A stretch of 64,000 nt of DNA from Streptomyces avidinii. GTDB lineage: Bacteria; Actinomycetota; Actinomycetes; Streptomycetales; Streptomycetaceae. Every line of letters starts with the position of its first letter. Position 1 is the first letter of the stretch. A program made the position numbers and the translations under genes. This document shows positions 7,843 to 15,684 of the stretch, piece by piece. Under the pieces are notes generated by a model, which saw nothing but the letters and a program-made list of their open reading frames with translations, was not told where the DNA came from and ran no database searches. Where the stretch lies: positions 547,045 through 611,044 of the forward strand of contig NZ_BMVL01000001.1 of NCBI RefSeq assembly GCF_014650695.1. The letters run 5' to 3'.

Positions 7843-8411
7843 ATGGCCGATCAACCCCTGGGGCACCGCCGGGAGGCCCCACCCGGGCCGCCTTCGCCGC
7901 CGCTCCCCCCCTGCATGCCGGCCTACGGCGTCATCCGGCTCAGCGACCTCGACCCCGACCACGGCCCGGGCCCGTCCCGGCCTGCGCCGGCTCACCGGAC
8001 CCCCTCGGAGCGGCCCGCCTGGGTGTCCGCGCCGCCACCCTCCTCGGCCTGACCGGCGCCCTGGCGGTCGTCGCCCGGGCCGCCATCGACCTCGTCGTCG
8101 GCTTCCGCGCCACCGACCGCCCGGAAATGGCACGGCTCTTCGAGCAGATCCGGAGCCACCCGGAAGTGCTGCCCGCCGTCTGCACCGTCGGCCCGATGCC
8201 CTTCCACGTCGGCCTCGTCCGACTCCTGATCCGCCTCGCCCTCCAGCGCCGGGCCGGCCCCTGGCGCCCCGTCATGGTGCTGCCGGGCACGGCCACCAGC
8301 ACTGCCGGCCCACGACCTGCGGCCGCTCGGCGCCCTCCCCTTCACCGCGGCCCTGCTCCCCCTGCCCCTCCTCCCCCTGACCACCCGGCCCGATCGACGG
8401 GAACCTTCTAG
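7843..8411 (+). pseudogene. Probable frameshifted remnant of a small membrane protein gene
   Basis: No single frame covers this interval, but coding-like pieces follow one another in different frames. Frame 1 from the ATG at 7843 gives MADQPLGHRREAP and PAYGVIRLSDLDPDHG. From about 8010 another frame gives ARLGVRAATLLGLTGALAVV (a membrane helix) and FRATDRPEMARLFEQIRSHP. Near 8310 frame 1 returns with a hydrophobic stretch LGALPFTAALLPLPLLPL. This fits a small, several-helix membrane protein broken by two frameshifts; two sequencing errors would look the same. The family is not recognised. Confidence 0.4.
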
Positions 8412-8420
8412 TGTGACCCC

Positions 8421-9788
8421 GTGACGACTCGCCTCTCGGCCCGCGCGGCCATCGCCTCCGTGACCGACCCCGGCAGCTTCACCGAACTCCCCGCCCCCCG
8501 GCGGGAGTCCCCGGCCGACGGACCCGACGGACCCGACGGCCCGCTGGAGTGGACCGGTTACGCGGACTCCCGCGCCCGCGCCGCCGCCCGCACCGGCGAG
8601 CAGGAGTCCGTGGTCACCGGGACCGCCCTCATCGGCGGTCACGAAACCGCCGTCATCTCCTTCGAGTTCGGCTTCCTCGGCGGCTCGTTGGGCCGGCGCA
8701 CCGGGGACCGGCTCGAAGCCGCGTACACCCACGCCCGCGAGCACCGGCTCCCCCTCGTCTCGCTCATCGCCACCGGCGGCTCCCGCATGCAGGAGGGCAT
8801 GCTCGCGCTGACTCAGCTCCAGCGGGTGGCCCGTCAGTGCGTCCTGACCCGGGCCGCGGGGCTCCCCCAGCTCGCCGTCCTGCGCGATCCGACCACGGGC
8901 GGCGGCTGGGCCACCCTCGGGGCCGGGGCCGATGTCGTCCTCGCGCTCCCCGGGGCCCAGGTCGGCTTCGCCGGGTCCCGGGTGCGCCCGGCCGACGCGG
9001 ACCCGGCGGCCTATTCCGCCGAGGGCCAGTACGCCGCCGGGCACGTGGACGCCGTCGTGGACGCTGCCGAGCTGCCGGGGACCCTCGCCGGCTGGCTCCG
9101 CGTGCTGGCCGCGCCCCGCCCCGCCGGGCCGGTCCAGCCGCCCGCGGCGCTGGCCGCCGCAGCACCGCCGCGGACCGGCTGGGACGCCGTCCTGCAGGCC
9201 CGTCACCCCGACCGGCCGCGCGCCGCCGCGTACCTGGACGCGTACTTCGAGCTCCGCCTGCCGCTCTCGGGGGACCGGGCGGGCGGCACCGACCCCGGCA
9301 TGCTGTGCGGGTTCGGACTGCGCGAGGGCCGGGCCGTCGCCTACGCCGCCCAGTGCGGCACCGCCACCCGCCCGGCGGGCTACCGTACGGCCGCCCGCGT
9401 CGTGCGCCTCGCCGACCGGCTCGGCATCCCCGTCCTCACCCTGGTCGACACCCCGGGCGCGGCCAACGACGCCGCCGCCGAACACGCCGGGGCGGGCGCG
9501 GCCATCGCGGACAGCTTCGCGGCGCTCGCCGCGGCCACCGTCCCCGTCACCACCCTGCTGATCGGCGAGGGCGGCTCGGGCGGCGCCCTGGCGCTGGCCG
9601 CTCCGGGGAACACCTGGGTCACCCCGGACAGCTACTTCTCGGTGATCGCCCCCGAGCTGGCGGCGGCCATCCTCAAGCGCCCGCCGGAGGCCGCCCCGGC
9701 CACGGCGGACCAACTGCGCATCCGCCCCCAGGACCTGGTGGCCCTGGGAGTGGCACGCGGCATCGTCCCGCCCGGCCACTACTCCTAG
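8421..9788 (+). CDS. Acyl-CoA carboxylase carboxyltransferase, fused beta-alpha type
   Basis: A 455-residue protein holding both crotonase-fold halves of a carboxyltransferase. The N-half resembles AccD (FEFGFLGGSLGRRTGDRLEA, LIATGGSRMQEG, TTGGGWATLGAGADV), without the AccD zinc ribbon. The C-half resembles AccA (LADRLGIPVLTLVDTPGA, IGEGGSGGALALA). Such proteins transfer the carboxyl group from biotin to an acyl-CoA such as acetyl-CoA. A biotin carboxylase or biotin carrier gene is not nearby, so partners must be encoded elsewhere. The start is a GTG at 8421. Family membership is secure, substrate is not. Confidence 0.85.
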   Translation: MTTRLSARAAIASVTDPGSFTELPAPRRESPADGPDGPDGPLEWTGYADSRARAAARTGEQESVVTGTALIGGHETAVISFEFGFLGGSLGRRTGDRLEAAYTHAREHRLPLVSLIATGGSRMQEGMLALTQLQRVARQCVLTRAAGLPQLAVLRDPTTGGGWATLGAGADVVLALPGAQVGFAGSRVRPADADPAAYSAEGQYAAGHVDAVVDAAELPGTLAGWLRVLAAPRPAGPVQPPAALAAAAPPRTGWDAVLQARHPDRPRAAAYLDAYFELRLPLSGDRAGGTDPGMLCGFGLREGRAVAYAAQCGTATRPAGYRTAARVVRLADRLGIPVLTLVDTPGAANDAAAEHAGAGAAIADSFAALAAATVPVTTLLIGEGGSGGALALAAPGNTWVTPDSYFSVIAPELAAAILKRPPEAAPATADQLRIRPQDLVALGVARGIVPPGHYS

Positions 9789-9804
9789 GGATCGCGACTT
9801 CCCT

Positions 9805-10629
9805 TCACAACCGGCCGGATCGCGCGAACCGCGCCGGGCTGATCCCCACGTGCCGCCCGAAGTGCCGGGTCAGATGCGCCTGGTCGTAGAAGCCCGCGGC
9901 CACCGCCGCTTCGGCCGGCCGCACCCCTGCCAGCAGCAACCTCCTCGCCAACGCCACCCGCCGCGCGGTCAGATACGCGTGCGGCGGTAGACCGTAGGTC
10001 GCCCGGAAGCTCCGGATCAGGTGCGTGGGGTGCAGGTGCCCGAGCTCGGCCGAGGCCTCCTCCAGGGTGATCCCCTCGGCCACCCGTGCGTCGAGCAGCT
10101 CGCGCAGCCGTACGGCGACCACCGCGGCCGCCGCCCCCGCCCCCGCCCCGGCGACCGCGCGCCCGGCCAGCCGCCGGTGCAGCCGCTCCCGTACGAAGGC
10201 GAGCCGCGACTGCGCCTCCAAGGGGTCCGGGTCCCGCTCCGCGAGCGCCAGGTGCAGCCCGTGCACGCGCTCCCGCAGCGCCGGATCGGCCAGCAGCGGG
10301 GTGTCCACGGCGGCTCCGGTGAGCCGCTCCGGCAGCACCGAGGTGTCCAGGTACAGCACGCGCTTGCGGAAGCCCGCCTCGGTCACGGTCCGCCCGTCGT
10401 GGGCCACCCCGGGCGGCAGCAGGATCACCGCGTCCGACACCCCGAAGCCGTGTCGTTCCCCGTCGAGGGCGAAGTCCACCCGCCCGCCGTCGAGGATCAT
10501 CAGCGCCCAGGTGTCGTGCACGTGGGCCGGGTACGCGTGCTCGGTGAACCGGGCGTGGAAGACCTCCGCGATCCCGGGCACCGACGGCTGCCAGGCCCGG
10601 ACGGTGCTGCGCGGACGTATCACGGCCAT
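9805..10629 (-). CDS. AraC family transcriptional regulator with cupin sensor domain
   Basis: A 274-residue regulator. The N-terminal AraC-type cupin (about 1-150) contains FTEHAYPAHVHDTWALMIL and LLPPGVAHDGR. The C-terminal double helix-turn-helix (about 175-270) has TLEEASAELGHLHPTHLIRS and the signature VAAGFYDQAHLTRHFGRHVG followed by SPARF. The start ATG at 10629 begins MAVIRPRS; longer frames would invade the divergent promoter. It is divergent from a small cupin gene 49 bases away, which is its likely target. Confidence 0.9.
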   Translation of the reverse strand: MAVIRPRSTVRAWQPSVPGIAEVFHARFTEHAYPAHVHDTWALMILDGGRVDFALDGERHGFGVSDAVILLPPGVAHDGRTVTEAGFRKRVLYLDTSVLPERLTGAAVDTPLLADPALRERVHGLHLALAERDPDPLEAQSRLAFVRERLHRRLAGRAVAGAGAGAAAAVVAVRLRELLDARVAEGITLEEASAELGHLHPTHLIRSFRATYGLPPHAYLTARRVALARRLLLAGVRPAEAAVAAGFYDQAHLTRHFGRHVGISPARFARSGRL

Positions 10630-10678
10630 GTCAGGAACGTACAAGACCGGTCCGCGGGCGGGCCACCAGGCTGTCCGC

Positions 10679-11041
10679 ATGACGACACGCAAGGTCAACA
10701 TCGCCGAGAAGCTGGCCGGTTTCACCGAGCAGTGGGCGCCGCGGCGCATCGCCCGCGTCAACGACTACGAGATCAAGGCGGCCCGGATCGAGGGCGAATT
10801 CATCTGGCACACCCATGACCACACCGACGAGCTCTTCCTGGTGGTCGACGGCACGTTGACGATCCGCCTGCGCGACGGGGACGTGGTCCTCGGCCCCGGC
10901 GAGATGTACATCGTCCCGCGCGGGGTCGAGCACTGCCCGGCGGCGCGGGAGGAGGCGCAGATCCTGCTCTTCGAGCCGGCCGGCACCGCCAACACCGGCG
11001 CGGAGGGCGGGGACCGCACCCGGGAGCCGGTGGACGCGTAG
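10679..11041 (+). CDS. Small single-domain cupin protein
   Basis: A 120-residue protein with a complete cupin barrel: motif 1 WHTHDHTDELFLVVDG (two His and a Glu that bind metal) and motif 2 GEMYIVPRGVEHCPAA (third His). Family members isomerise or dioxygenate small molecules or simply bind ligands, and the substrate cannot be told here. It is divergent from an AraC regulator with a cupin sensor, a pairing that suggests induction by the compound it handles. The ATG at 10679 leaves only 49 bases between the two starts. Confidence 0.85.
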   Translation: MTTRKVNIAEKLAGFTEQWAPRRIARVNDYEIKAARIEGEFIWHTHDHTDELFLVVDGTLTIRLRDGDVVLGPGEMYIVPRGVEHCPAAREEAQILLFEPAGTANTGAEGGDRTREPVDA

Positions 11042-11362
11042 CCCGGCCGGCCGCGCCGGGGCCGGGTATGTGCCGGGGCGCTCCCCGCAGGGCGCCGAAC
11101 GCACTGCCGCCGCACCCTCCGACCCCTCGCCACGCTCGGCGCCCGAGGAGACGCCCCGGCGCGGCGCCCGGCCCCGGCACCACCGGTCACGGCCGGGCCC
11201 GGCACGCCCGTCGCCCCCGCCGGCAGGCGACAAGCGCCAGGCGGCAGGCGGCAGGCGGCAGGCGACAAGCGACAAGCGGCAGGCGACAAGCGGCAAGGCA
11301 CGGCCGGTCGGCCGGCTGGCCGGCCACCACCCACGCACCGTCAGGCCCAGCGGTCCCAGCGG
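11042..11362. other. Non-coding interval after the cupin gene
   Basis: About 320 bases without a convincing gene. It lies downstream of both the cupin gene and the convergent MFS gene. It contains the heptanucleotide repeat array listed separately; frames crossing it translate as repetitive ACRLSPA-type peptide, a by-product of the repeat. No strong terminator hairpin was seen. Confidence 0.6.
11225..11294. repeat. Heptanucleotide tandem array, ten copies
   Basis: Ten consecutive 7-base units of the form ARGCGRC (AGGCGAC, AAGCGCC, AGGCGGC three times, then mixed AGGCGAC/AAGCGAC/AAGCGGC). The unit is strictly 7 bases throughout. It sits between convergent genes and codes for nothing convincing, so it is a probable variable-number repeat. 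Confidence 0.9.
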
Positions 11363-12625
11363 CTAGGCCTGCGGGAACCGGGCGTCGTACCGGGCGAAGT
11401 TGCGCCACCGCAGGGCGAGCAGACCCAGCACCAGTACGCAGGCCAGCCCGCCGCCCGTGACGGCCACGGTCGGGGAGATCAGGTCGGCGGTGGTCCCGGC
11501 GAGGAAGTCTCCGAGCCGGGGCCCGCCCGCGACGACGATGATGAAGACGCCCTGCAGGCGGCCCCGCATGTCGTCGGGGGTGGCGGCCTGGAGCATGGTC
11601 GTGCGGAACACCATCGAAGCGGTGTCCGCGTAACCGGCCAGGGCCAGGAAGAACATGCCGAGCCACAGGTTCCGGGTGAGCCCGAACACCGCGACGGCCA
11701 GCCCCCAGCCGGCGACGGCCAGCAGGATCGCCAGCCCGTGCCGGCGGATGCGGCCCTGCCAGCCGGAGAACAGCCCGCCGAGCAGCGCCCCGGCGGCCAT
11801 CGCGGCGACCAGCAGGCCGACGGTGCCGGCGCCGCCGCCGAACCAGAGCCCGGCGATGGCCGGGAACAGCGCCCGGGGCTGCGCGAGCACCATGGCCGCC
11901 AGGTCGGAGAAGAAGGTCATCCGGATGTTGGGCCGGGTGCCGAGGAAGCGCAGTCCGTCGAGGACCGAGGCCCTCCCGCGCGCGCCCTCGGCCCGGTCGG
12001 GCTTCATCGACGGCAGCCGCCACATCGCGTAGAGCGCGGCGGTGAAGGTGACGACGTCGATCACGTAGGCCGTCCCGTAGCCCGCGAAGGTGACGATGAC
12101 CCCGCCGAGGGCCGGGCCGACCATCGACCCGAAGGTCATGGTCACCGAGTTCAGGGCGTTGGCGGCGGGCAGCTGCTCGACCGGGAGCAGCCTCGGGATC
12201 ATGGCGGACCGCGCCGGTCCGGTGAGCGCCCCGCAGACCGCCTGGAGCGCGACGACGGCGTACAGGAACCAGACGTGGTGGAAGCCGAGCAACGCGGCCA
12301 CGGCGAGGGCGACCGACAGGGCGGCGGCGCCCATCGAGCTGTAGAGGCCGAGCTTGCGCCGGTCGACGGTGTCGGCGATCGCGCCGCCGTAGAGGCCGAA
12401 GACGACGAGCGGGACGAGGGAGAAGAGTCCGACGAGCCCGACCGAGAAGCTGGAGCGGGTGATGTCGTAGACCTGGAGCGAGATGGCGAGGGTGGTCATC
12501 GCCTGGCCGACCCAGGAGATGGTTCCGCCGAACCACAGCCGCCGGTAGTCGAGGGATGCGCTCAGCGGGGTCAGGTCGGCGAATATTCGCTGCCAGAGCT
12601 GGGGTGGGGCGGTCGTCCGGGTCAC
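11363..12625 (-). CDS. MFS transporter, EntS-like (MFS_3) exporter
   Basis: A 420-residue, 12-helix major facilitator. Signature positions: DYRRLWFGGTISWVGQAM at the first helix, YGGAIADTVDRRKLGLYS (the loop 2-3 motif DxxxRR), and PDDMRGRLQGVF between helices 10 and 11, the typical pattern of the enterobactin exporter EntS/MFS_3 group. It probably exports a hydrophobic or siderophore-like compound. The GTG at 12625 is preferred over an ATG at 12655, because the extra ten codons include TTA, a very rare codon here. TATCAT sits five bases before the GTG, so the transcript may be leaderless. Confidence 0.85.
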   Translation of the reverse strand: MTRTTAPPQLWQRIFADLTPLSASLDYRRLWFGGTISWVGQAMTTLAISLQVYDITRSSFSVGLVGLFSLVPLVVFGLYGGAIADTVDRRKLGLYSSMGAAALSVALAVAALLGFHHVWFLYAVVALQAVCGALTGPARSAMIPRLLPVEQLPAANALNSVTMTFGSMVGPALGGVIVTFAGYGTAYVIDVVTFTAALYAMWRLPSMKPDRAEGARGRASVLDGLRFLGTRPNIRMTFFSDLAAMVLAQPRALFPAIAGLWFGGGAGTVGLLVAAMAAGALLGGLFSGWQGRIRRHGLAILLAVAGWGLAVAVFGLTRNLWLGMFFLALAGYADTASMVFRTTMLQAATPDDMRGRLQGVFIIVVAGGPRLGDFLAGTTADLISPTVAVTGGGLACVLVLGLLALRWRNFARYDARFPQA

Positions 12626-12839
12626 AGCGGATGATAACCACCGGCCGTTCCGCATCCCCGGGGATTTTTCGCCGCTTCACACACCGGCAACAGTCGCCAC
12701 ACCCGGCTCCGGGCTTTCGGCGCGGGCCGCCTCTTGCCGGTAACTCGCCACTATCACCGGACATTTGACTGAATCGACGTGCGCTCCTCACCTCGGGTTC
12801 AGCTCATGATGAAAAGACTCGTATGTCCAGGGAGGCGTA

Positions 12840-13997
12840 GTGATCGAACCTGGCAACAGCACCACGAGCACCGGCACGACGCAGAACACGGTGCCCCCCA
12901 CCGTTCCCCTCACCGTCGGTGTCGAGGAGGAGTTCCTGCTCGTCGACACCCGCACCTTCCGGGTGGTCCCCGCCGCCCCGCTGGTCCTCGCGACGGCCGG
13001 CGGGCTGCCCGGCGAGTTGCACCCCGAGGGCACCCGCTACCAGGTGGAGATATCCACCCCGATAGCCCACTCGGCCGCCACGCTGCGCGCCGAGCTCGCC
13101 GCCCTGCGGCGCACCCTCGGCCGGGCCGCCCGGGCCCACGGCTGCCGGCTGCTGGCCGCCCCTTCGCCGGTCGTCGCCGTGGAGGGGCCGCTGCACCTGA
13201 CCGACGACGAGCCGCGCCAGCGCGAGCAGCACCGCCGCTTCGGCGCGCTCACCGACACGCTGGTCAGCTGCGGCCGCCACATCCACATCGGCACGCTCGA
13301 CGTGGACACGGCGGTGGCCGTGTCCAACCGGATCAGACCCTGGCTGCCCACGCTGATCGCGCTGGCCGCCAACTCGCCGTTCTGGGGCGGCCGTGACACC
13401 GGTCACGCCAGCTGGCGGGCGATGGCCTGGTCGGGCTGGCCCTCGGCGGGCCTGCCCCCGCACTTCACGTCCACGGCCCACTTCCGGCGCTCGGTGCAGA
13501 CCTTGCTCGGCTCCGGGGCGGCCCTGGACACGAAGATGGTCTATTGGGACCTCCGCCCCTCCGGGCACTGGCCGACGCTCGAAATCCGGGCGCCCGACAT
13601 GTCCCCGGACATCGACTCGGCCGTCCTCCAGGCCGAACTGGCCCGTGCGCTGGTCTCGACGGCGCTGCGCGAGATCGCCGAGCGGCGCCCCGAACCGGCC
13701 GTACGGGACGACGTACTGCGCCTCGCGCGCTGGCGGGCGGCCCACGACGGCCTGGAGGGCTTCGGCCTCGACCCGTACACGGGGACGGAACTCCCCGCGG
13801 CGGACCTGGCGGAGGCCCTGCTGGACCTGGTCGCCCCGGACCTGGCCGCGGCCGGCGACCTCGACCACGCGGCCAAGACCCTGGCGGGCCTCCTGCGCGA
13901 CGGCTCGGGCGCCCACCGCCAGCGCGTGGCGTTCGCCCGCCGCCAGGACCTGACGGACGTCCTGCGCCACCTCACGGACGAGACGGAGGACTTCTAG
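12840..13997 (+). CDS. YbdK-type carboxylate-amine ligase (glutamate-cysteine ligase 2 family)
   Basis: A 385-residue member of the GCS2 family, which joins a carboxylate (glutamate) to an amine with ATP; E. coli YbdK has weak glutamate-cysteine ligase activity. Seen: VGVEEEFLLVDTRTFRVVP at residues about 27-45, ELHPEGTRYQVEISTPI, CGRHIHIGTLD, and DLRPSGHWPTLEIRAPD, all typical. GGGAGG precedes the GTG at 12840 by a few bases. Actinobacteria make mycothiol rather than glutathione, so the true product is uncertain. The gene stands alone between a divergent MFS gene and the lipase-STAND-CHAT operon. Confidence 0.85.
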   Translation: MIEPGNSTTSTGTTQNTVPPTVPLTVGVEEEFLLVDTRTFRVVPAAPLVLATAGGLPGELHPEGTRYQVEISTPIAHSAATLRAELAALRRTLGRAARAHGCRLLAAPSPVVAVEGPLHLTDDEPRQREQHRRFGALTDTLVSCGRHIHIGTLDVDTAVAVSNRIRPWLPTLIALAANSPFWGGRDTGHASWRAMAWSGWPSAGLPPHFTSTAHFRRSVQTLLGSGAALDTKMVYWDLRPSGHWPTLEIRAPDMSPDIDSAVLQAELARALVSTALREIAERRPEPAVRDDVLRLARWRAAHDGLEGFGLDPYTGTELPAADLAEALLDLVAPDLAAAGDLDHAAKTLAGLLRDGSGAHRQRVAFARRQDLTDVLRHLTDETEDF

Positions 13998-14223
13998 GCC
14001 GGGCGGACCCGGGATATGCCAAAGCCACAGGTGCAATCGTTTCTTCACCTGCATCTGCACCTGCGGCTGCGGCAGAGCGGGCGGGACGGGGCACGCCACA
14101 CCTCCCTGCTCCGCCCGGCTCCGCGTCGGCCAACGACTGCCCGACCGGCTCACCACGCCGCTACCGTTGCCTCTCCGAGGGCCGTCGCGCACCGGCGCGG
14201 CCGTGGGGGAACGGGGTGGCGCA

Positions 14224-15684
14224 ATGGCGCGTCTCAAGCATCTGGTCGTCGTGGTTCCGGGCATCGGCGGCAGCCGGCTCCAGACCCCCGAGGGGGTCGC
14301 GCGATGGGATCAGCACCGGCGACGCCTCGTCGGCGCGGCCTTCCGGCCGGAGCGGCTCCGGCTCGACCGGCACCCCGCTCTGGTACCGGTCGGGCTGCTG
14401 CCCGACATCACCGTCCTCGGCCCGTTCGTCGTACCGGGCTACGACGGCCTGGTCCGCAAGATCCGCAACCACTTCGACGACGTACGGATCGACGTCTCCG
14501 TGCCGGGGCGCGACGTCGACACCCGGGCCGACCTCGTTCTGTTCCCGTACGACTTCCGGTACAGCGTCGCGCACGCGGCCGAGCGCCTGGCGGCCGACAT
14601 CGACGCCCGGCTCGGTGGCGAGCACGCCGGCGCCCGGCGTCGGCGCGTGATCGTCGTGGCGCACTCCATGGGCGGTCTGGTCGCCCGCTACTGGACGGGG
14701 CCCCTCGGCGGGGCCGCCGACTGCGCGGCCCTCATCACCCTGGGCACGCCGCACCGGGGAGCCCCCAAAGCCCTGGAAGTGCTGGGGAACGGATTGTCCG
14801 TGGGGCGCAAGCGGCTGACGGGCCTGACCGGGGTACTGCGCCAGTGGCCGTCCGCCTACGAACTCCTGCCGCGGTACCCGATGGTGGCGGCGGCCGACGG
14901 AGGTCCCGCCCTCATGCCGCACGAGCTCGCGGCGGATGCCACCGAGGCCGCCTCGTTCGCGCAACGGGCGAAACACGCCTTCGAGGTGCACCGCGAGATC
15001 GAGACCACCTGGGCCGCGCTGCGGCACGGCCCCGACGAGCCCGAGGTGACGGCCGTGTTCGGACGCGGCCACACCACCCTCCAGCACGCCCTGCTCCCGG
15101 CCTCCGGCACCGGGCTGACCGTGCGGAAGGAAGCGGCGCACTGGCTGCCCAACCGCGACTGGCACGGCGACGGTACCGTGCCGGCGATCTCGGCCATCCC
15201 CATCGAGCTGGACGACCCGCGCGCCCGGCGGGCCGTACCGGAGCGGCACCTGGCCCTGGGTTCCTCGTCGGTGGTGGTCGACGTACTGGCCGAATACGAG
15301 GGCGAGCCCCTGGACGCCGTGCGGGGCGACGCCCCCGACCGGCCGTGGCTGGGTCTCGACCTGGAGGAGACGGCCGCGACCGGGGAACCCGTACCGGTCG
15401 AGGTGGCCCTGCACGGCACGACCGCCGACGAGCGCACCCGGGTCCAGGTCCGGGCGCGTCCCCAGGACGGCCGCAAGGAGGGCGGCACGCCGTGGCTGCC
15501 GTGCACCGGGACCGGTGACGGCAGGTGGCACGGAGACCTGCCGCCGCTCGCCGCGGGGGCCTACACCGTCGAGGTCGCGGCCGGCGGGGTACCGGTCGTG
15601 GGCCGCCTCGGGGTCCACGACGTCATGGGCGTGCTCGACCCGGAGACCGCCGATGACGACGCGGAACGGAAGGCGGACGCGTGA
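14224..15684 (+). CDS. LCAT-like lipase/acyltransferase, first gene of a putative conflict operon
   Basis: A 486-residue alpha/beta hydrolase of the lecithin:cholesterol acyltransferase type, which cleaves or transfers acyl chains of phospholipids. Seen: oxyanion strand VVVVPGIGGSRLQTPEG at 8-24, FPYDFRYS, nucleophile S148 in VVAHSMGGLVARYWTG, TLGTPHRGAPKAL, probable D316 in HGDGTVPAIS and H342 in ERHLALGSS. No signal peptide, so it acts inside the cell unless released. Residues about 400-475 form a beta-rich tail (EVALHGTTAD, AGAYTVEVAAGG) that may be an Ig-like binding module. Its stop overlaps the GTG of the giant STAND gene by four bases. A cytoplasmic lipase coupled to a STAND sensor suggests a membrane-attacking effector; that role is inference. 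Confidence 0.8.
   Translation: MARLKHLVVVVPGIGGSRLQTPEGVARWDQHRRRLVGAAFRPERLRLDRHPALVPVGLLPDITVLGPFVVPGYDGLVRKIRNHFDDVRIDVSVPGRDVDTRADLVLFPYDFRYSVAHAAERLAADIDARLGGEHAGARRRRVIVVAHSMGGLVARYWTGPLGGAADCAALITLGTPHRGAPKALEVLGNGLSVGRKRLTGLTGVLRQWPSAYELLPRYPMVAAADGGPALMPHELAADATEAASFAQRAKHAFEVHREIETTWAALRHGPDEPEVTAVFGRGHTTLQHALLPASGTGLTVRKEAAHWLPNRDWHGDGTVPAISAIPIELDDPRARRAVPERHLALGSSSVVVDVLAEYEGEPLDAVRGDAPDRPWLGLDLEETAATGEPVPVEVALHGTTADERTRVQVRARPQDGRKEGGTPWLPCTGTGDGRWHGDLPPLAAGAYTVEVAAGGVPVVGRLGVHDVMGVLDPETADDDAERKADA

Noticed and set aside
12626..12655. Ten extra codons at the start of the MFS gene
   Set aside because: They include a TTA codon, very rare in this genome, and no ribosome-binding site precedes the ATG.
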